This document shows, piece by piece, positions 51,980 to 61,385 of a DNA stretch of 64,000 bases; position 1 is the first letter of the stretch; every line of letters starts with the position of its first letter. Below the pieces are notes generated by a model. The model saw only the letters and a program-made list of their open reading frames with translations, searched no databases and was not told the DNA's origin. A program made the position numbers and the translations under genes. Source of the stretch: Achromobacter aegrifaciens (GTDB lineage: Bacteria; Pseudomonadota; Gammaproteobacteria; Burkholderiales; Burkholderiaceae_B); assembly GCF_902859735.1 (NCBI RefSeq), contig NZ_CADIJY010000004.1, positions 124,001-188,000 on the forward strand. Direction: 5' to 3'.

Positions 51980-52950
51980 CGGGCTGGTTGCTGCGCCGCA
52001 TCGCGCAAGCCGCGGTGGTGGTCTTCCTGATGACGCTGATCGTCTTCGTGGGCCTGCACGCCATCGGCAATCCGGTGGACATCCTGATCGGCCAGGACGT
52101 GGACCAGGTGGATCGCGCCCGCATCATCGCCGAACTCGGCCTGGACAAGCCGCTGTGGGAACAGTACCTGGCGTTCCTGAACGGCGCCCTGCACGGCAAT
52201 CTGGGCAATAGCTTCGTCTACAACATCCCGGCCGTGGAACTGGTGATCCAGCGCCTGCCGGCGACGTTCGAGCTGGCCATCGCCGCGATGATGCTGGCCG
52301 TGGTGGTGGGCCTGCCGCTGGGCCTGTACGCCGGCCTGTATCCGGACAGCCGTTTCGCCAAGATGATCATGGCGGGCAGCATCGTCGGCTTCTCGCTGCC
52401 GACGTTCTGGATCGCGCTGATGCTGATCATGACCTTCAGCGTGTCGCTGGGCTGGCTGCCGGCCAGCGGCCGCGGCGAAACCGTGGAGCTCCTGGGCTTC
52501 CAATGGTCCTGGCTGACGGCCGACGGCTGGCGCCACCTGATCCTGCCGGCGTTCAACCTGTCGCTGTTCAAGATTTCGCTCGTGATCCGCCTGACCCGCG
52601 CCGGCGTGCGCGACGTGCTGCCGCTGGACTTCGTGAAGTTCGCCCGCGCCAAGGGCCTGTCGCCCATGCGCGTGGTCTGTGTGCACGTGTTGCGCAACAC
52701 CATGATTCCGCTGGTGACGGTGCTGGGCCTGGAGCTGGGCTCCACCATCGCCTTCGCCGTGGTCACGGAAAGCATCTTCGCCTGGCCCGGCGCCGGCAAG
52801 CTGATCCTGGACAGCCTGAACGCACTGGACCGCCCCGTCATCGTGGCCTACCTGATCGTGGTGGTGTGCCTGTTCGTGACCCTGAACCTGATCGTGGACA
52901 TTCTTTATAAAGTGCTGGACCCGCGGGTGCGGCTGGAGGCCTCGGCATGA
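51976..52950 (+). CDS. Oligopeptide-type ABC transporter permease (DppB/OppB type)
   Basis: The 324-residue permease has the family N-terminus (WLLRRIAQAAVVVFLMTLIV) and six helices. The coupling loop is DFVKFARAKGLSPMRVV, and it ends in a conserved LDPRVRLE. It overlaps the monooxygenase-like gene and the next permease by ATGA. It is part of the importer encoded by 51976-57512. The substrate is likely a peptide or a related amide. Confidence 0.94.
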   Translation: MTGWLLRRIAQAAVVVFLMTLIVFVGLHAIGNPVDILIGQDVDQVDRARIIAELGLDKPLWEQYLAFLNGALHGNLGNSFVYNIPAVELVIQRLPATFELAIAAMMLAVVVGLPLGLYAGLYPDSRFAKMIMAGSIVGFSLPTFWIALMLIMTFSVSLGWLPASGRGETVELLGFQWSWLTADGWRHLILPAFNLSLFKISLVIRLTRAGVRDVLPLDFVKFARAKGLSPMRVVCVHVLRNTMIPLVTVLGLELGSTIAFAVVTESIFAWPGAGKLILDSLNALDRPVIVAYLIVVVCLFVTLNLIVDILYKVLDPRVRLEASA

Positions 52951-53861
52951 GCGCCGTATCGACAAACCCCACTCCCGCGCTGCGCCGCGAATCGCCGTGG
53001 CGGCGCAACCTGGCCGAGTTCATGTCGTCCAAGACGGCGGTGCTGGGCCTGACGGTTGCCACGTTGCTGATCCTGGCCGCCATCCTGGCGCCCTGGATCG
53101 CGCCGCAGAACCCCTATGACCTGCTGCAGATCGACGTGCTGGACGCGCGCCTGCCGCCGGGCAGCATGAACGGCCTGGACACCTTCCACTACTGGCTGGG
53201 CACCGACGGCCAGGGCCGCGACCTGCTCTCGGGCATTCTGTACGGCCTGCGCATCAGCCTGATGGTGGGCGTGGGCTCGGCCGTCATCGCCGGCATCGTC
53301 GGCACGCTGCTGGGCCTGCTTGCGGCCTACGCCGGCGGCAAGGTCGACGCGCTGATCATGCGCCTGGTCGACCTGATCCTGTCGTTCCCGTCCATCCTGG
53401 TGGCCATGATGATCCTGGCCTACCTGGGCAAGGGCGTGGGCAACGTGGTGCTGACGCTGGTGATCCTGGAATGGGCCTACTACGCCCGCACCGCGCGCGG
53501 CCAGGCCCTGGTCGAGCGCCGCCGCGAATACGTGGAAGCCGCCCGCTGCCTGGACATCCCCAACTGGCGCATCATGTTGAAGCACATCCTGCCCAACTGC
53601 CTGCCGCCGCTGATCGTCATCGGCACTTTGCAGATCGCGCGCGCCATCACGCTGGAAGCCACCCTGAGCTTCCTGGGCCTGGGCGTGCCCGTGACCGAAC
53701 CGTCGCTGGGGCTGCTGATCTCCAACGGCTTCCAGACCATGCTGTCCGGCGAATACTGGATCAGCTTCTATCCCGGCATCGCGCTCCTGATCACCATCGT
53801 GGCGATCAACCTGGTGGGCGACCGCCTGCGCGACGTGCTGAACCCGAGGACCCACAAATGA
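52947..53861 (+). CDS. Oligopeptide-type ABC transporter permease (DppC/OppC type)
   Basis: The 304-residue second permease shows the family marker HYWLGTDGQGRDLLSGILYG and the coupling loop EYVEAARCLDIPNWRIMLKH. The C-terminus is [11 protein letters not shown]. It overlaps both neighbours by four bases. It pairs with the upstream permease and is energised by the ATPases at 53858 and 54862. Confidence 0.94.
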   Translation: MSAVSTNPTPALRRESPWRRNLAEFMSSKTAVLGLTVATLLILAAILAPWIAPQNPYDLLQIDVLDARLPPGSMNGLDTFHYWLGTDGQGRDLLSGILYGLRISLMVGVGSAVIAGIVGTLLGLLAAYAGGKVDALIMRLVDLILSFPSILVAMMILAYLGKGVGNVVLTLVILEWAYYARTARGQALVERRREYVEAARCLDIPNWRIMLKHILPNCLPPLIVIGTLQIARAITLEATLSFLGLGVPVTEPSLGLLISNGFQTMLSGEYWISFYPGIALLITIVAINLVGDRLRDVLNPRTHK

Positions 53862-54865
53862 GCGCCGACCGCCATATTGCCGGCGCGCCGACGCTGGAGG
53901 TGCGCAACCTGCGCACCCACTTCCATACCCGCGCGGGCGTGCTGCCCGCCGTGGACGACGTTTCCTTCACGCTGGAACGCGGCAAGATCCTGGGCCTGGT
54001 CGGCGAGTCCGGCTCGGGCAAGTCCGTCACGGGCTTCTCCATCATGGGCCTGGTCGACGCGCCGGGCCGCATCGTCGGCGGCGAAGTGCTGTTCCAGGGC
54101 CGCGACCTGACCAAGCTGGCGCCGCGCGAACTGCGCAAGCTGCAGGGCAACCGCATCGCCATGATCTTCCAGGATCCGATGATGACGCTGAACCCCGTGC
54201 TGCGGGTGGACGCGCAAATGATCGAGACCGTGCGCGCGCACAACAAGATGAGCGCAGCGCAAGCCCGCGCCCTGTCGCGCGACACCCTGGGCATGATGGG
54301 CATCCCCAGCCCCGAAGAGCGGCTGCTGGCCTACCCGCATCAGCTGTCCGGCGGCATGCGCCAGCGCGTGGCCATCGCGATTGCCATGCTGCACCGGCCC
54401 GACCTGATCATCGCCGACGAACCCACCACCGCGCTGGACGTCACCATCCAGGCGCAGATCCTGTCCGAAGTGCAGAAGCTCGCGCAGCAGCACGGCACCA
54501 GCCTGATCTGGATCACCCATGACCTGTCGGTGGTGGCCGGCCTGGCCGACGACGTGGCGGTGATGTACGCCGGCCGCATCGTCGAACACGGCACCGTCGA
54601 CGACGTGCTGGACCGTCCGCAGCACCCCTACACCGTGGGCCTGATAGACAGCCTGCCCAGCAACAACCGGCGCGGCCAACGCCTGCGCCAGATCCCCGGC
54701 ATGACGCCCAACCTGCTCAACCTGCCCGCGGGCTGTGCCTTCGCGGCGCGCTGCTCGCGCGCCACCGCCGCCTGCGGCCAGCAGCCCGGCATCACCCAGG
54801 CCCTGCCCGAACACAAAGTGCGCTGCTTCCATCCCACGATCCAGACCAGCGAGGTAATGGCATGA
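53858..54865 (+). CDS. Oligopeptide-type ABC transporter ATPase (DppD/OppD type)
   Basis: The 335-residue ATPase has Walker [10 protein letters not shown], signature LSGGMRQRV and Walker [13 protein letters not shown]. The C-terminal oligopeptide-specific region includes [12 protein letters not shown] and the cysteine cluster [14 protein letters not shown], which often binds an iron-sulfur cluster. Start ATG 53858 overlaps the permease stop. It works with the OppF-type ATPase next to it, unlike the fused form in the operon at 9584. Confidence 0.95.
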   Translation: MSADRHIAGAPTLEVRNLRTHFHTRAGVLPAVDDVSFTLERGKILGLVGESGSGKSVTGFSIMGLVDAPGRIVGGEVLFQGRDLTKLAPRELRKLQGNRIAMIFQDPMMTLNPVLRVDAQMIETVRAHNKMSAAQARALSRDTLGMMGIPSPEERLLAYPHQLSGGMRQRVAIAIAMLHRPDLIIADEPTTALDVTIQAQILSEVQKLAQQHGTSLIWITHDLSVVAGLADDVAVMYAGRIVEHGTVDDVLDRPQHPYTVGLIDSLPSNNRRGQRLRQIPGMTPNLLNLPAGCAFAARCSRATAACGQQPGITQALPEHKVRCFHPTIQTSEVMA

Positions 54866-55875
54866 GCACGACAGCCCCTACCCCGCTGATTGATCTCAGC
54901 CAAGTCAGCAAGCGTTTCGGCGAACGCCCCACCGGCCCCGCCACGCGCGCGATGCAGCGCCTGGGCCTGTCCAAGCCGCCCGCCGTGACCCGCGCCGTCG
55001 ACAACGTCGACCTGATCGTCAACCCCGGCGAAGTGGTCGGCCTGGTCGGCGAATCCGGCTGCGGCAAGTCCACGCTGGGCCGCATCGCGGCCGGCCTCTT
55101 GACGCCCTCCGGCGGCGAGATCCGCATCAACGGCGTGCGCCCGGCCGACATGAACTCGGCCCAGGCCCATGCCGCGCGCCTGCAAGTGCAGATGATCTTC
55201 CAGGACCCCTACGCCAGCCTCAACCCTCGCCTGCGCGTGGACGAGATCGTGGGCGAAGCGGCCCGCATCCACGGCCTGGTCGGCAACGGCGACTTCGACG
55301 ACTACGTCAGCGCCCAGCTGGAACGCGCCGGCCTGGACCCGGCCCTGCGCCAGCGTTACCCGCACCAGTTCAGCGGCGGCCAGCGCCAGCGCATCGGCAT
55401 CGCCCGCGCCCTGGCCGTGCAGCCCACCATGCTGGTGTGCGACGAGGCCGTGGCCGCGCTGGACGTGTCGATCCAGGCGCAGATCCTGAACCTTTTCATG
55501 GACCTGCGCGAAGACCTGGGCCTGACCTATCTCTTCATCAGCCATGACCTCGGCGTGGTCGAGCACCTGTCCGACCGCGTCGTGATCATGTACCTGGGCC
55601 GCGTGGTGGAAACGGCGACCGTGGAAGAAGTCTTCCGCCATCCCAACCACCCGTATACGCAAGCCCTGCTGGCCGAGATCCCCAGCCTGAAGTCGCGCCA
55701 CAAGACCTTTACCGCGATCAAGGGCGAGATCCCCAGCCCGCTGAATCCGCCGGGAGGCTGCCATTTCCATCCGCGCTGCCCGCATGCGATGCCGCGCTGC
55801 AAGACCGAGGTTCCCACCTTGAAGGGAATCGCCATCAACCACCTGAGCGCCTGTCACCTGAACGACATGGCGTGA
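54862..55875 (+). CDS. Oligopeptide-type ABC transporter ATPase (DppF/OppF type)
   Basis: The 337-residue ATPase has Walker A GESGCGKST, signature FSGGQRQRI and Walker B LVCDEAVAALD, with H-loop ISHDLGVVEHLS. It ends with the oligopeptide-specific GGCHFHPRCPHAMPRC cysteine cluster. It overlaps the OppD gene by ATGA. The two ATPases bind the permeases at 51976 and 52947. Walker B carries EAVAALD, a slight departure from the usual EPVSALD (A for P). Confidence 0.95.
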   Translation: MSTTAPTPLIDLSQVSKRFGERPTGPATRAMQRLGLSKPPAVTRAVDNVDLIVNPGEVVGLVGESGCGKSTLGRIAAGLLTPSGGEIRINGVRPADMNSAQAHAARLQVQMIFQDPYASLNPRLRVDEIVGEAARIHGLVGNGDFDDYVSAQLERAGLDPALRQRYPHQFSGGQRQRIGIARALAVQPTMLVCDEAVAALDVSIQAQILNLFMDLREDLGLTYLFISHDLGVVEHLSDRVVIMYLGRVVETATVEEVFRHPNHPYTQALLAEIPSLKSRHKTFTAIKGEIPSPLNPPGGCHFHPRCPHAMPRCKTEVPTLKGIAINHLSACHLNDMA

Positions 55876-55940
55876 CCACCGCCGCCGCGCCGCGGCGCCC
55901 GAACCAACCGCCAGTTCCCCCTATACCAAGGACTCCGAAC

Positions 55941-57512
55941 ATGAAACGCCTGATTCTGACCACCCTGACCGCCGCCATCCTCGGCGCTTCCGCCGCCGCC
56001 AGCGCCGACGACCTGTCCATCGGCTTCGCCGACCCGCTGTCGTCGCTGGACCCGCAGCTGAACAACCACGCCGGCGACCGCTCGGTGGCCCTGCACTTCT
56101 GGGACCTGCTGATCGAGAACAAATGGAACAAGCTGCAGCCCGGCCTGGCCGTCAGCTGGAAGCCGCTGGACGACAAGACCTGGGAATTCAAGCTGCGCGA
56201 AGGCGTCAAGTGGCAGGACGGCACGCCCTTCACCGCCGATGACCTGATCTACTCCTACACCCGCGCGCGTGCCGTGCCGGGCAGCGTGGCCACCTACGCC
56301 GGCTATCTGCGCACCATCGACACGATGACCGCCAAGGATCCGCTGACGCTCATCGTCAAGACCAAGGCCCCCAACCCCGACCTGCCGCTGAACCTGGCCT
56401 CGGTGCACGTGGTCAGCAAGCACGTCGGTGAAAAGTCCACCACCGAGGACTACAACTCGGGCAAGGCCATGGTCGGCACCGGCCCCTACAAGTTCGTGTC
56501 CTACACCCCCGGCGACCGCGTCATCATGGAACGCAACGACGCCTACTGGGGCGACAAGCAGATCTGGGACAAGGTCAACTACCGCTACATCAACAACGCC
56601 GCCGCCCGCACCGCCGCGCTCTTGGCCGGCGACGTGGACGTGATCGACAAGGTCTCGGTGTCCGACCTGGCCAAGCTGCAAAAGGCCGCCAACGTGTCGG
56701 TCTACCCCTACGACGGCCTGCGCGTCATGCTGCTGCAGCCCAGCTTCAACCCCGCGCCCAACCAGTACATCACCGACAACAACGGCAAGCCGCTGGACAA
56801 GAACCCGCTCTTGGACGTGCGCGTGCGCCAGGCCCTGAACCTGGCCATCAACCGCAAGGCCATCGCCGACCGCATCCTGCAAGGCGCGGCCACCGAAGCC
56901 AACCAGTGGATGCCCAAGGGCACCATCGGCTACAACCCCGACGTCAAGGACATCCCCAACGACGTCGCCCAGGCCAAGAAGCTGCTGGCCGAAGCCGGCT
57001 ACCCGGACGGCTTCAAGCTGACCATGCACGTGCCGAACGACCGCTACCCGCAAGGCCCGGAAACCGCCCAGGCCGTGGCGCAGTTCTGGACCCGCGCCGG
57101 CGTCAAGACCCAGGTGGAAGTCGTGCCATGGGCCGTGTACTCGGGCCGCGCCAACAAGAACGAATTCGCGGTCAGCATGCTGGCCTGGGGCAACGGCACC
57201 GGCGAAGGCAGCTACGCGCTGGTAAACATCCTGGCCACCGCCGACGCCAAGAAGGGCCTGGGCGCGTCCAACTGGGGCCGCTACAGCAACCCCAAGGTCG
57301 ACGCCGCGCTGGAGCAATCCACCTCGGAATTCGACGTGGCCAAGCGTGAAGCCATCCTGCGCGACTCCGTCAAGATCGTGTACGACGACGTCGGCATCAT
57401 CCCGCTGTTCCACTACAAGAACATCTGGGCCACCAAGAAGGGCCTGAAGGTCACCCCCATGACCAGCGACCGCACGGCCGCCATGATGGTGACGAAAGAG
57501 TCGGGCAAGTAA
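55941..57512 (+). CDS. ABC transporter substrate-binding protein (SBP family 5)
   Basis: The 523-residue receptor has a signal peptide (ILTTLTAAILGASAAASA) and the family 5 markers: FKLREGVKWQDGTPFTADDLIYS, VGTGPYKFVSYTPGDRVIME, and a C-terminal LVNILATADAKKGLGASNWG. It delivers substrate to the permeases of the operon. The following genes encode an acyltransferase-like hydrolase and a CMD protein. It resembles receptors that occur beside CMD-domain pairs in other bacteria, but I could not verify the family. Confidence 0.94.
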   Translation: MKRLILTTLTAAILGASAAASADDLSIGFADPLSSLDPQLNNHAGDRSVALHFWDLLIENKWNKLQPGLAVSWKPLDDKTWEFKLREGVKWQDGTPFTADDLIYSYTRARAVPGSVATYAGYLRTIDTMTAKDPLTLIVKTKAPNPDLPLNLASVHVVSKHVGEKSTTEDYNSGKAMVGTGPYKFVSYTPGDRVIMERNDAYWGDKQIWDKVNYRYINNAAARTAALLAGDVDVIDKVSVSDLAKLQKAANVSVYPYDGLRVMLLQPSFNPAPNQYITDNNGKPLDKNPLLDVRVRQALNLAINRKAIADRILQGAATEANQWMPKGTIGYNPDVKDIPNDVAQAKKLLAEAGYPDGFKLTMHVPNDRYPQGPETAQAVAQFWTRAGVKTQVEVVPWAVYSGRANKNEFAVSMLAWGNGTGEGSYALVNILATADAKKGLGASNWGRYSNPKVDAALEQSTSEFDVAKREAILRDSVKIVYDDVGIIPLFHYKNIWATKKGLKVTPMTSDRTAAMMVTKESGK

Positions 57513-57515
57513 GCC

Positions 57516-58811
57516 ATGACGCCCACCCTTACCATCACCCCGGCCGTCGACCTGATCGACGTGCCACGCCAGATCCGGGTCGAACACGTCGCGCCCGGCC
57601 AGACGGTGGAAATCACCGCCCTGACCCGCCGCAACGGCGTGCTCTGGCAAAGCCAGGCCGCCTTCGTGGCGGGCGCCGACGGCACGGTCGACCTGGGCCG
57701 CGACGCGCCCGTGTCCGGCGACTACGAAGGCGTGGCGCCCATGGGCCTGGTCTGGTCGCAGTCCCCCGTGGACTCGTCCAGCCGCGAACACTTCAACCAC
57801 CCGGTGACCGAGGCCCTGGTCACCGACGTAGTGGCGCGCGTCGCGGGCTCGCAGGCCCAGGCCAGCTTCACCCAGCGCCTGGCGGCTGACGGCGTCACCC
57901 GGCAGGACGTGCGCGAGGAAGGCCTGGTCGGCACGCTGTACCTGCCGCCCGGCCCCGGCCCGTTCCCTGCCGTCATGATCCTGAACGGCTCCGGCGGCGG
58001 CATCAACGAACCGCGCGCGGCGCTCTACGCATCGCGCGGTTACGCCGCCTTCGCGCTGGCCTACTTCAAAGCGCCGGGCCTGTCGGACTACATCTCCAAC
58101 ACTCCGTTGGAATACTTCCAGACCGGCCTGCGCTGGCTGCGCAAGAAGGTCCAGCCTAAGCAAGACTTCGTCGCCATCAGCGGCCAGTCGCGCGGCGGCG
58201 AACTGGTGCTGCTGTTGGGCGCCACCTTCCCCGAGGAAGTCTCGGCCGTGGTCGCCTACGTGCCCGGCGCCGTGGTCCACAGCGGCCAGAACGCCTGCGA
58301 TCCCAAGATCGGCCGCGAAGGCCCCACGTGGCTCTTGGGCGGCAAGCCCATCCCCCACGTCTGGGAAAACAACCGCACCGCCACCTGGGCGCCCTTCGAC
58401 GAAGGCCCCTCGCCGCACCGCCACGAAAAAGCCATCCTCACCGCCCTGCAAGACCCTGATGCCGTGGCCCGCGCCCGCATCAAGGTCGAGGACATCCAGG
58501 GCCCCGTCATGCTGCTGTCCGGCACCGACGACGGCTCCTGGCCGTCCAGCATCTATTCCAAGATGGTGCAGGACAAGCTGGCCGAGGTGAACCACCCCTA
58601 CCCGGTCGAGTGGCTGGACTACGAGAACGGCGGGCACTCCATCCTGTTCCCCTACGTGCCCACCACCCAGCTTGTCTACGCCCATCCCGTGTCCGGCAAG
58701 ATCAGCACCAGCGGCGGCAACCCCAAGGACAACGCCCGCGCCGACCAGGAATCCTGGGAAGGCGTGAAGCAGTTCCTGGACGCCGCTGTCGCAGCACGCG
58801 CCGCCAAGTAA
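57516..58811 (+). CDS. Acyl-CoA thioesterase/BAAT-like alpha/beta hydrolase
   Basis: The 431-residue protein has an N-terminal beta-sandwich domain (about residues 1-125, PAVDLIDVPRQIRVEHVAPGQTVEITAL) and a C-terminal alpha/beta hydrolase. Its nucleophile is S225 in GQSRGGE, with acid and histidine in GTDDGSW and NGGHSI. This is the two-domain layout of acyl-CoA thioesterases and bile acid-CoA:amino acid N-acyltransferases. The serine (not cysteine) suggests hydrolysis. It lies three bases after the receptor gene and probably cleaves an acyl or amide bond of the imported compound. Confidence 0.87.
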   Translation: MTPTLTITPAVDLIDVPRQIRVEHVAPGQTVEITALTRRNGVLWQSQAAFVAGADGTVDLGRDAPVSGDYEGVAPMGLVWSQSPVDSSSREHFNHPVTEALVTDVVARVAGSQAQASFTQRLAADGVTRQDVREEGLVGTLYLPPGPGPFPAVMILNGSGGGINEPRAALYASRGYAAFALAYFKAPGLSDYISNTPLEYFQTGLRWLRKKVQPKQDFVAISGQSRGGELVLLLGATFPEEVSAVVAYVPGAVVHSGQNACDPKIGREGPTWLLGGKPIPHVWENNRTATWAPFDEGPSPHRHEKAILTALQDPDAVARARIKVEDIQGPVMLLSGTDDGSWPSSIYSKMVQDKLAEVNHPYPVEWLDYENGGHSILFPYVPTTQLVYAHPVSGKISTSGGNPKDNARADQESWEGVKQFLDAAVAARAAK

Positions 58812-58829
58812 AGCATCAAGGAGATCCGC

Positions 58830-59999
58830 ATGGCTGAACCCATCGTCTACAACGTCACGGACGACCTCGTCGACCGCCTGATCGGCCTGGCCCCGGGCGC
58901 CAAGACCTACGAAGTGCGCCACTTCCGCGAGAAGGTCGCCGCCGCAACCCAAGGCAGCTACGACGCCCTGTTCGACCCCGCGCTGCCCGGCCTGTCCCTG
59001 GCCGAGCGCCTGCTGGTCGCGCTGTACGCCACCCGCATCACCCCGTCGCCGCTGCTGGCCGCGCACTACCGCAAGCGCGTGGCCGAGGCCGGCGCCACCC
59101 CGGCCGACATCGCCGTCGCCGAATCCGGCAAGCCGTCAGACGCCGCCACCCCGCGCCTGGCCGCCATCCTGGAATTCACGCGCAAGCTGATCGAGAAACC
59201 CGTCGAAGGCGACGAAGCCGCGCTCAAGACCCTGCCCGCCGCCGGCGTCTCCACGCCCGCCGTGGTCACGCTGTCCCAGCTCGTCGCCTTCCTGTCCTAC
59301 CAGGTCCGCCTCGTCGCCGGCCTGGAAGCCATGAAGGCCCTGGAAGCCGGCCCTGAGCGCGCCGCCAGCGTGCCGCCCGCGCCCTTCCCCGCCAACACCG
59401 CCGCCACCGCGCCCGGTGCGGTGATCAAGGCCCACGGCTTCACCAACGAATCGCTGGAATGGAAGGCCTGGCTGGACGTGGTCAACGTCGAAACCGCCAC
59501 GCCCGAACAAGTCGCCGTCCTGGAAGAAAGCCACCCCAAGGCCAAGGTCTCGGACTACTACCTGTTCCTGGTGCATCAGCCCGAAATCCTGCGCCAGCGC
59601 TCCACGGCGTTCAACGCCATCATGTACGCGCCCGGCGGCCTGTCCCGCGCGGAGCGTGAACTGGGCTCGACCTACGTGTCGCGCATCAACGGCTGCGTGT
59701 ACTGCGCGTCCGTGCATGCCCAGCGCTTCGAGCAGTTGGCCAAGCGCAACGAGGTCATCGCGCAGGTGTTTGAGGATCCCGCCACCGCCGGCACCACGGC
59801 GCGCGAACTCGCCATCGGCAAGTTCTCGATCCAGATCACCGAAGCGCCTGCCGCGGTGAACGCCGACAGCATCCAGGCCCTGAAGGATGCGGGCTTGAAC
59901 GAAGGCGAGATCCTGGACCTGCTGCATTCGGATGCGATCTTCGCCTGGGCGAATCGCCTGATGCTGAACCTGGGCGAGCCGGTTTTCCCGCAGGCTTGA
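58830..59999 (+). CDS. Double CMD-domain (AhpD-like) fusion protein
   Basis: The 389-residue protein has two carboxymuconolactone decarboxylase/AhpD-type halves. The C-terminal half has the active CxxC at C289-C292 with nearby histidine (NGCVYCASVHAQRF), as in peroxidase-type AhpD. The N-terminal half (about residues 15-160, LLVALYATRITPSPLLAAHYRKRV) lacks a CxxC. In other bacteria these occur as two separate genes next to Opp-type importers and flavin monooxygenases (Avi_7169/Avi_7170-type families, from memory). Here they are joined. AAGGAG lies before the ATG. It closes the operon. Confidence 0.85.
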   Translation: MAEPIVYNVTDDLVDRLIGLAPGAKTYEVRHFREKVAAATQGSYDALFDPALPGLSLAERLLVALYATRITPSPLLAAHYRKRVAEAGATPADIAVAESGKPSDAATPRLAAILEFTRKLIEKPVEGDEAALKTLPAAGVSTPAVVTLSQLVAFLSYQVRLVAGLEAMKALEAGPERAASVPPAPFPANTAATAPGAVIKAHGFTNESLEWKAWLDVVNVETATPEQVAVLEESHPKAKVSDYYLFLVHQPEILRQRSTAFNAIMYAPGGLSRAERELGSTYVSRINGCVYCASVHAQRFEQLAKRNEVIAQVFEDPATAGTTARELAIGKFSIQITEAPAAVNADSIQALKDAGLNEGEILDLLHSDAIFAWANRLMLNLGEPVFPQA

Positions 60000-60086
60000 T
60001 CCGGCGGCGTCCGGCCGCTTGCGTGCTGGACGCTTTGCCTGGAGCTTGTCATCGCCGGCGCTGGCCGGCGCTGACATGCGGCCCCA

Positions 60087-60716
60087 TCAACGTTGCCAGG
60101 TCAGCAGCTTGACGCCCGCAACGCCAAACACCACGGCCACCGTCCCTTCGATCCAGCGCCGCAGCCTGGCGTACAGCGCAATCATTGGCGCAGTCGAGAA
60201 CGCGATCGCATAGCCGCCAAACACCATCACGCCGAGCAACGCGCAACCTCCAATAATCGCGGGCAAAGTGCCGTTCGACGCGCTCTCCCCCAGCCCCAGC
60301 GACATGATCGCCATCCAGGCCAGCACCGCCTTGGGGTTGCCGATATGCATCAGCACGCCCTGGCGGTAGAGCACCCGATAGCGCGGCGTCGCGCGCCCCG
60401 TTTCCACCTTCGCAAAGGCCGCGCCCCGCCTCAACGCCGACCTGGCGCTGCGGAACGCCAGGTAAAGCAGATAGACTCCCCCCACCACCTTAATGATGAA
60501 TAGCGCCTGGGCGGAAGCCGCCAGCACGGCGGAAATCCCAGTCGCAGCCAGCGTCGCCCAAAACAACGAGCCCGTAATGACGCCCGCCGCCAGCGCAAGC
60601 GCCGGCACACGGCCGTGACGCATCGCGGTTGCCATGATCGCCATATTGCTGGGTCCGGGACTGGCCGTGGCGATCAGATAGGTGCCGTACACAAGAGCGA
60701 GCTGACTCACGAGCAT
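60087..60716 (-). CDS. LysE family amino-acid exporter
   Basis: The 209-residue protein has six helices and the family start LVYGTYLIATASPGPSNMAIMA. The middle has VVGGVYLLYLAFRSARSALRRG and IGNPKAVLAWMAIMSLGL. It exports amino acids or related metabolites. It lies downstream of a VOC gene at 61155 with a 34-base gap, same strand. It is the second LysE-type gene in the window (see 40677). Confidence 0.9.
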   Translation of the reverse strand: MLVSQLALVYGTYLIATASPGPSNMAIMATAMRHGRVPALALAAGVITGSLFWATLAATGISAVLAASAQALFIIKVVGGVYLLYLAFRSARSALRRGAAFAKVETGRATPRYRVLYRQGVLMHIGNPKAVLAWMAIMSLGLGESASNGTLPAIIGGCALLGVMVFGGYAIAFSTAPMIALYARLRRWIEGTVAVVFGVAGVKLLTWQR

Positions 60717-60750
60717 TTGCGTTTCCCCAGGGATGTCGGGCCTCTCCGCC

Positions 60751-61155
60751 TTACAGCGGGAGGTCCCCGCGATGAACGATGTGGACCTTGTTGCCGTCAG
60801 GATCGCGCAGATACGCGCCAAAGTAGCCGTCACCATAATGAGGACGTACCCCCGGTGCCCCTTCGTCCGTCCCGCCCTGCGCAAGCCCGCCCGCATGGGC
60901 CGTGCTCACGGCTTCCTGCGTAGGAGCCAGAAAAGCCACCATGCTGCCATTGCCCACCGTCGCCGGCTCGCCATCGTAGGGCATGTAGACATAGAAGCGC
61001 GGCAGCAGCGCCTGACCGGTCACCCAGCAAAGCGCCAAGGGCCCGCCATCCGGCTTGACTACGCGACGCTTCAGTCCAAGCGGAAGCAGCACCGCGTCAT
61101 AAAAACGGCCCGCGCGTTCAAGATCACGCGTCCCGACAGTGATATGGCTGAACAT
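60751..61155 (-). CDS. VOC/glyoxalase family protein
   Basis: The 134-residue protein is a full vicinal-oxygen-chelate domain: MFSHITVGTRDLERAGRFYDAVL, PRFYVYMP, GSMVAFLAPTQEAVSTAH and FGAYLRDPDGNKVHIVHRG. Metal ligands H4 and a late acidic or histidine position are plausible. It could be a dioxygenase, lyase or resistance protein. ATG 61155 is the family start; the upstream extension is not. It is likely co-transcribed with the exporter at 60716. Confidence 0.88.
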   Translation of the reverse strand: MFSHITVGTRDLERAGRFYDAVLLPLGLKRRVVKPDGGPLALCWVTGQALLPRFYVYMPYDGEPATVGNGSMVAFLAPTQEAVSTAHAGGLAQGGTDEGAPGVRPHYGDGYFGAYLRDPDGNKVHIVHRGDLPL

Positions 61156-61385
61156 TTGACGACTCTCCACGCGCCCGCCCTGATGGTCAGGCGCTTTCAG
61201 AAATGCATGACATGCCTCAATCGCATCGGGCATGTTACTCGCATGCCAGATAATCTGGATCGCCAGACACTGCACAGTCCGCGGCCGGTTTTCCCGGTTC
61301 GCCAGCGTCGGCGGCGTTTTCGTTAAACTGACGTTTTCCGCCTACTTATGCGCCCCGCCCATCGCGGGGCGCATTGCCTTACCCC

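Noticed and set aside
55854-59066. A 1070-codon open frame on the minus strand
   Set aside because: It lies opposite the receptor, hydrolase and CMD genes, is rich in G, H, V and Q as GC-rich antisense frames are, and has no recognisable domain.
60053-60070. CGCCGG-N6-CCGGCG stem between the CMD gene and the LysE gene
   Set aside because: Only six base pairs with no T-run; likely chance in GC-rich DNA.
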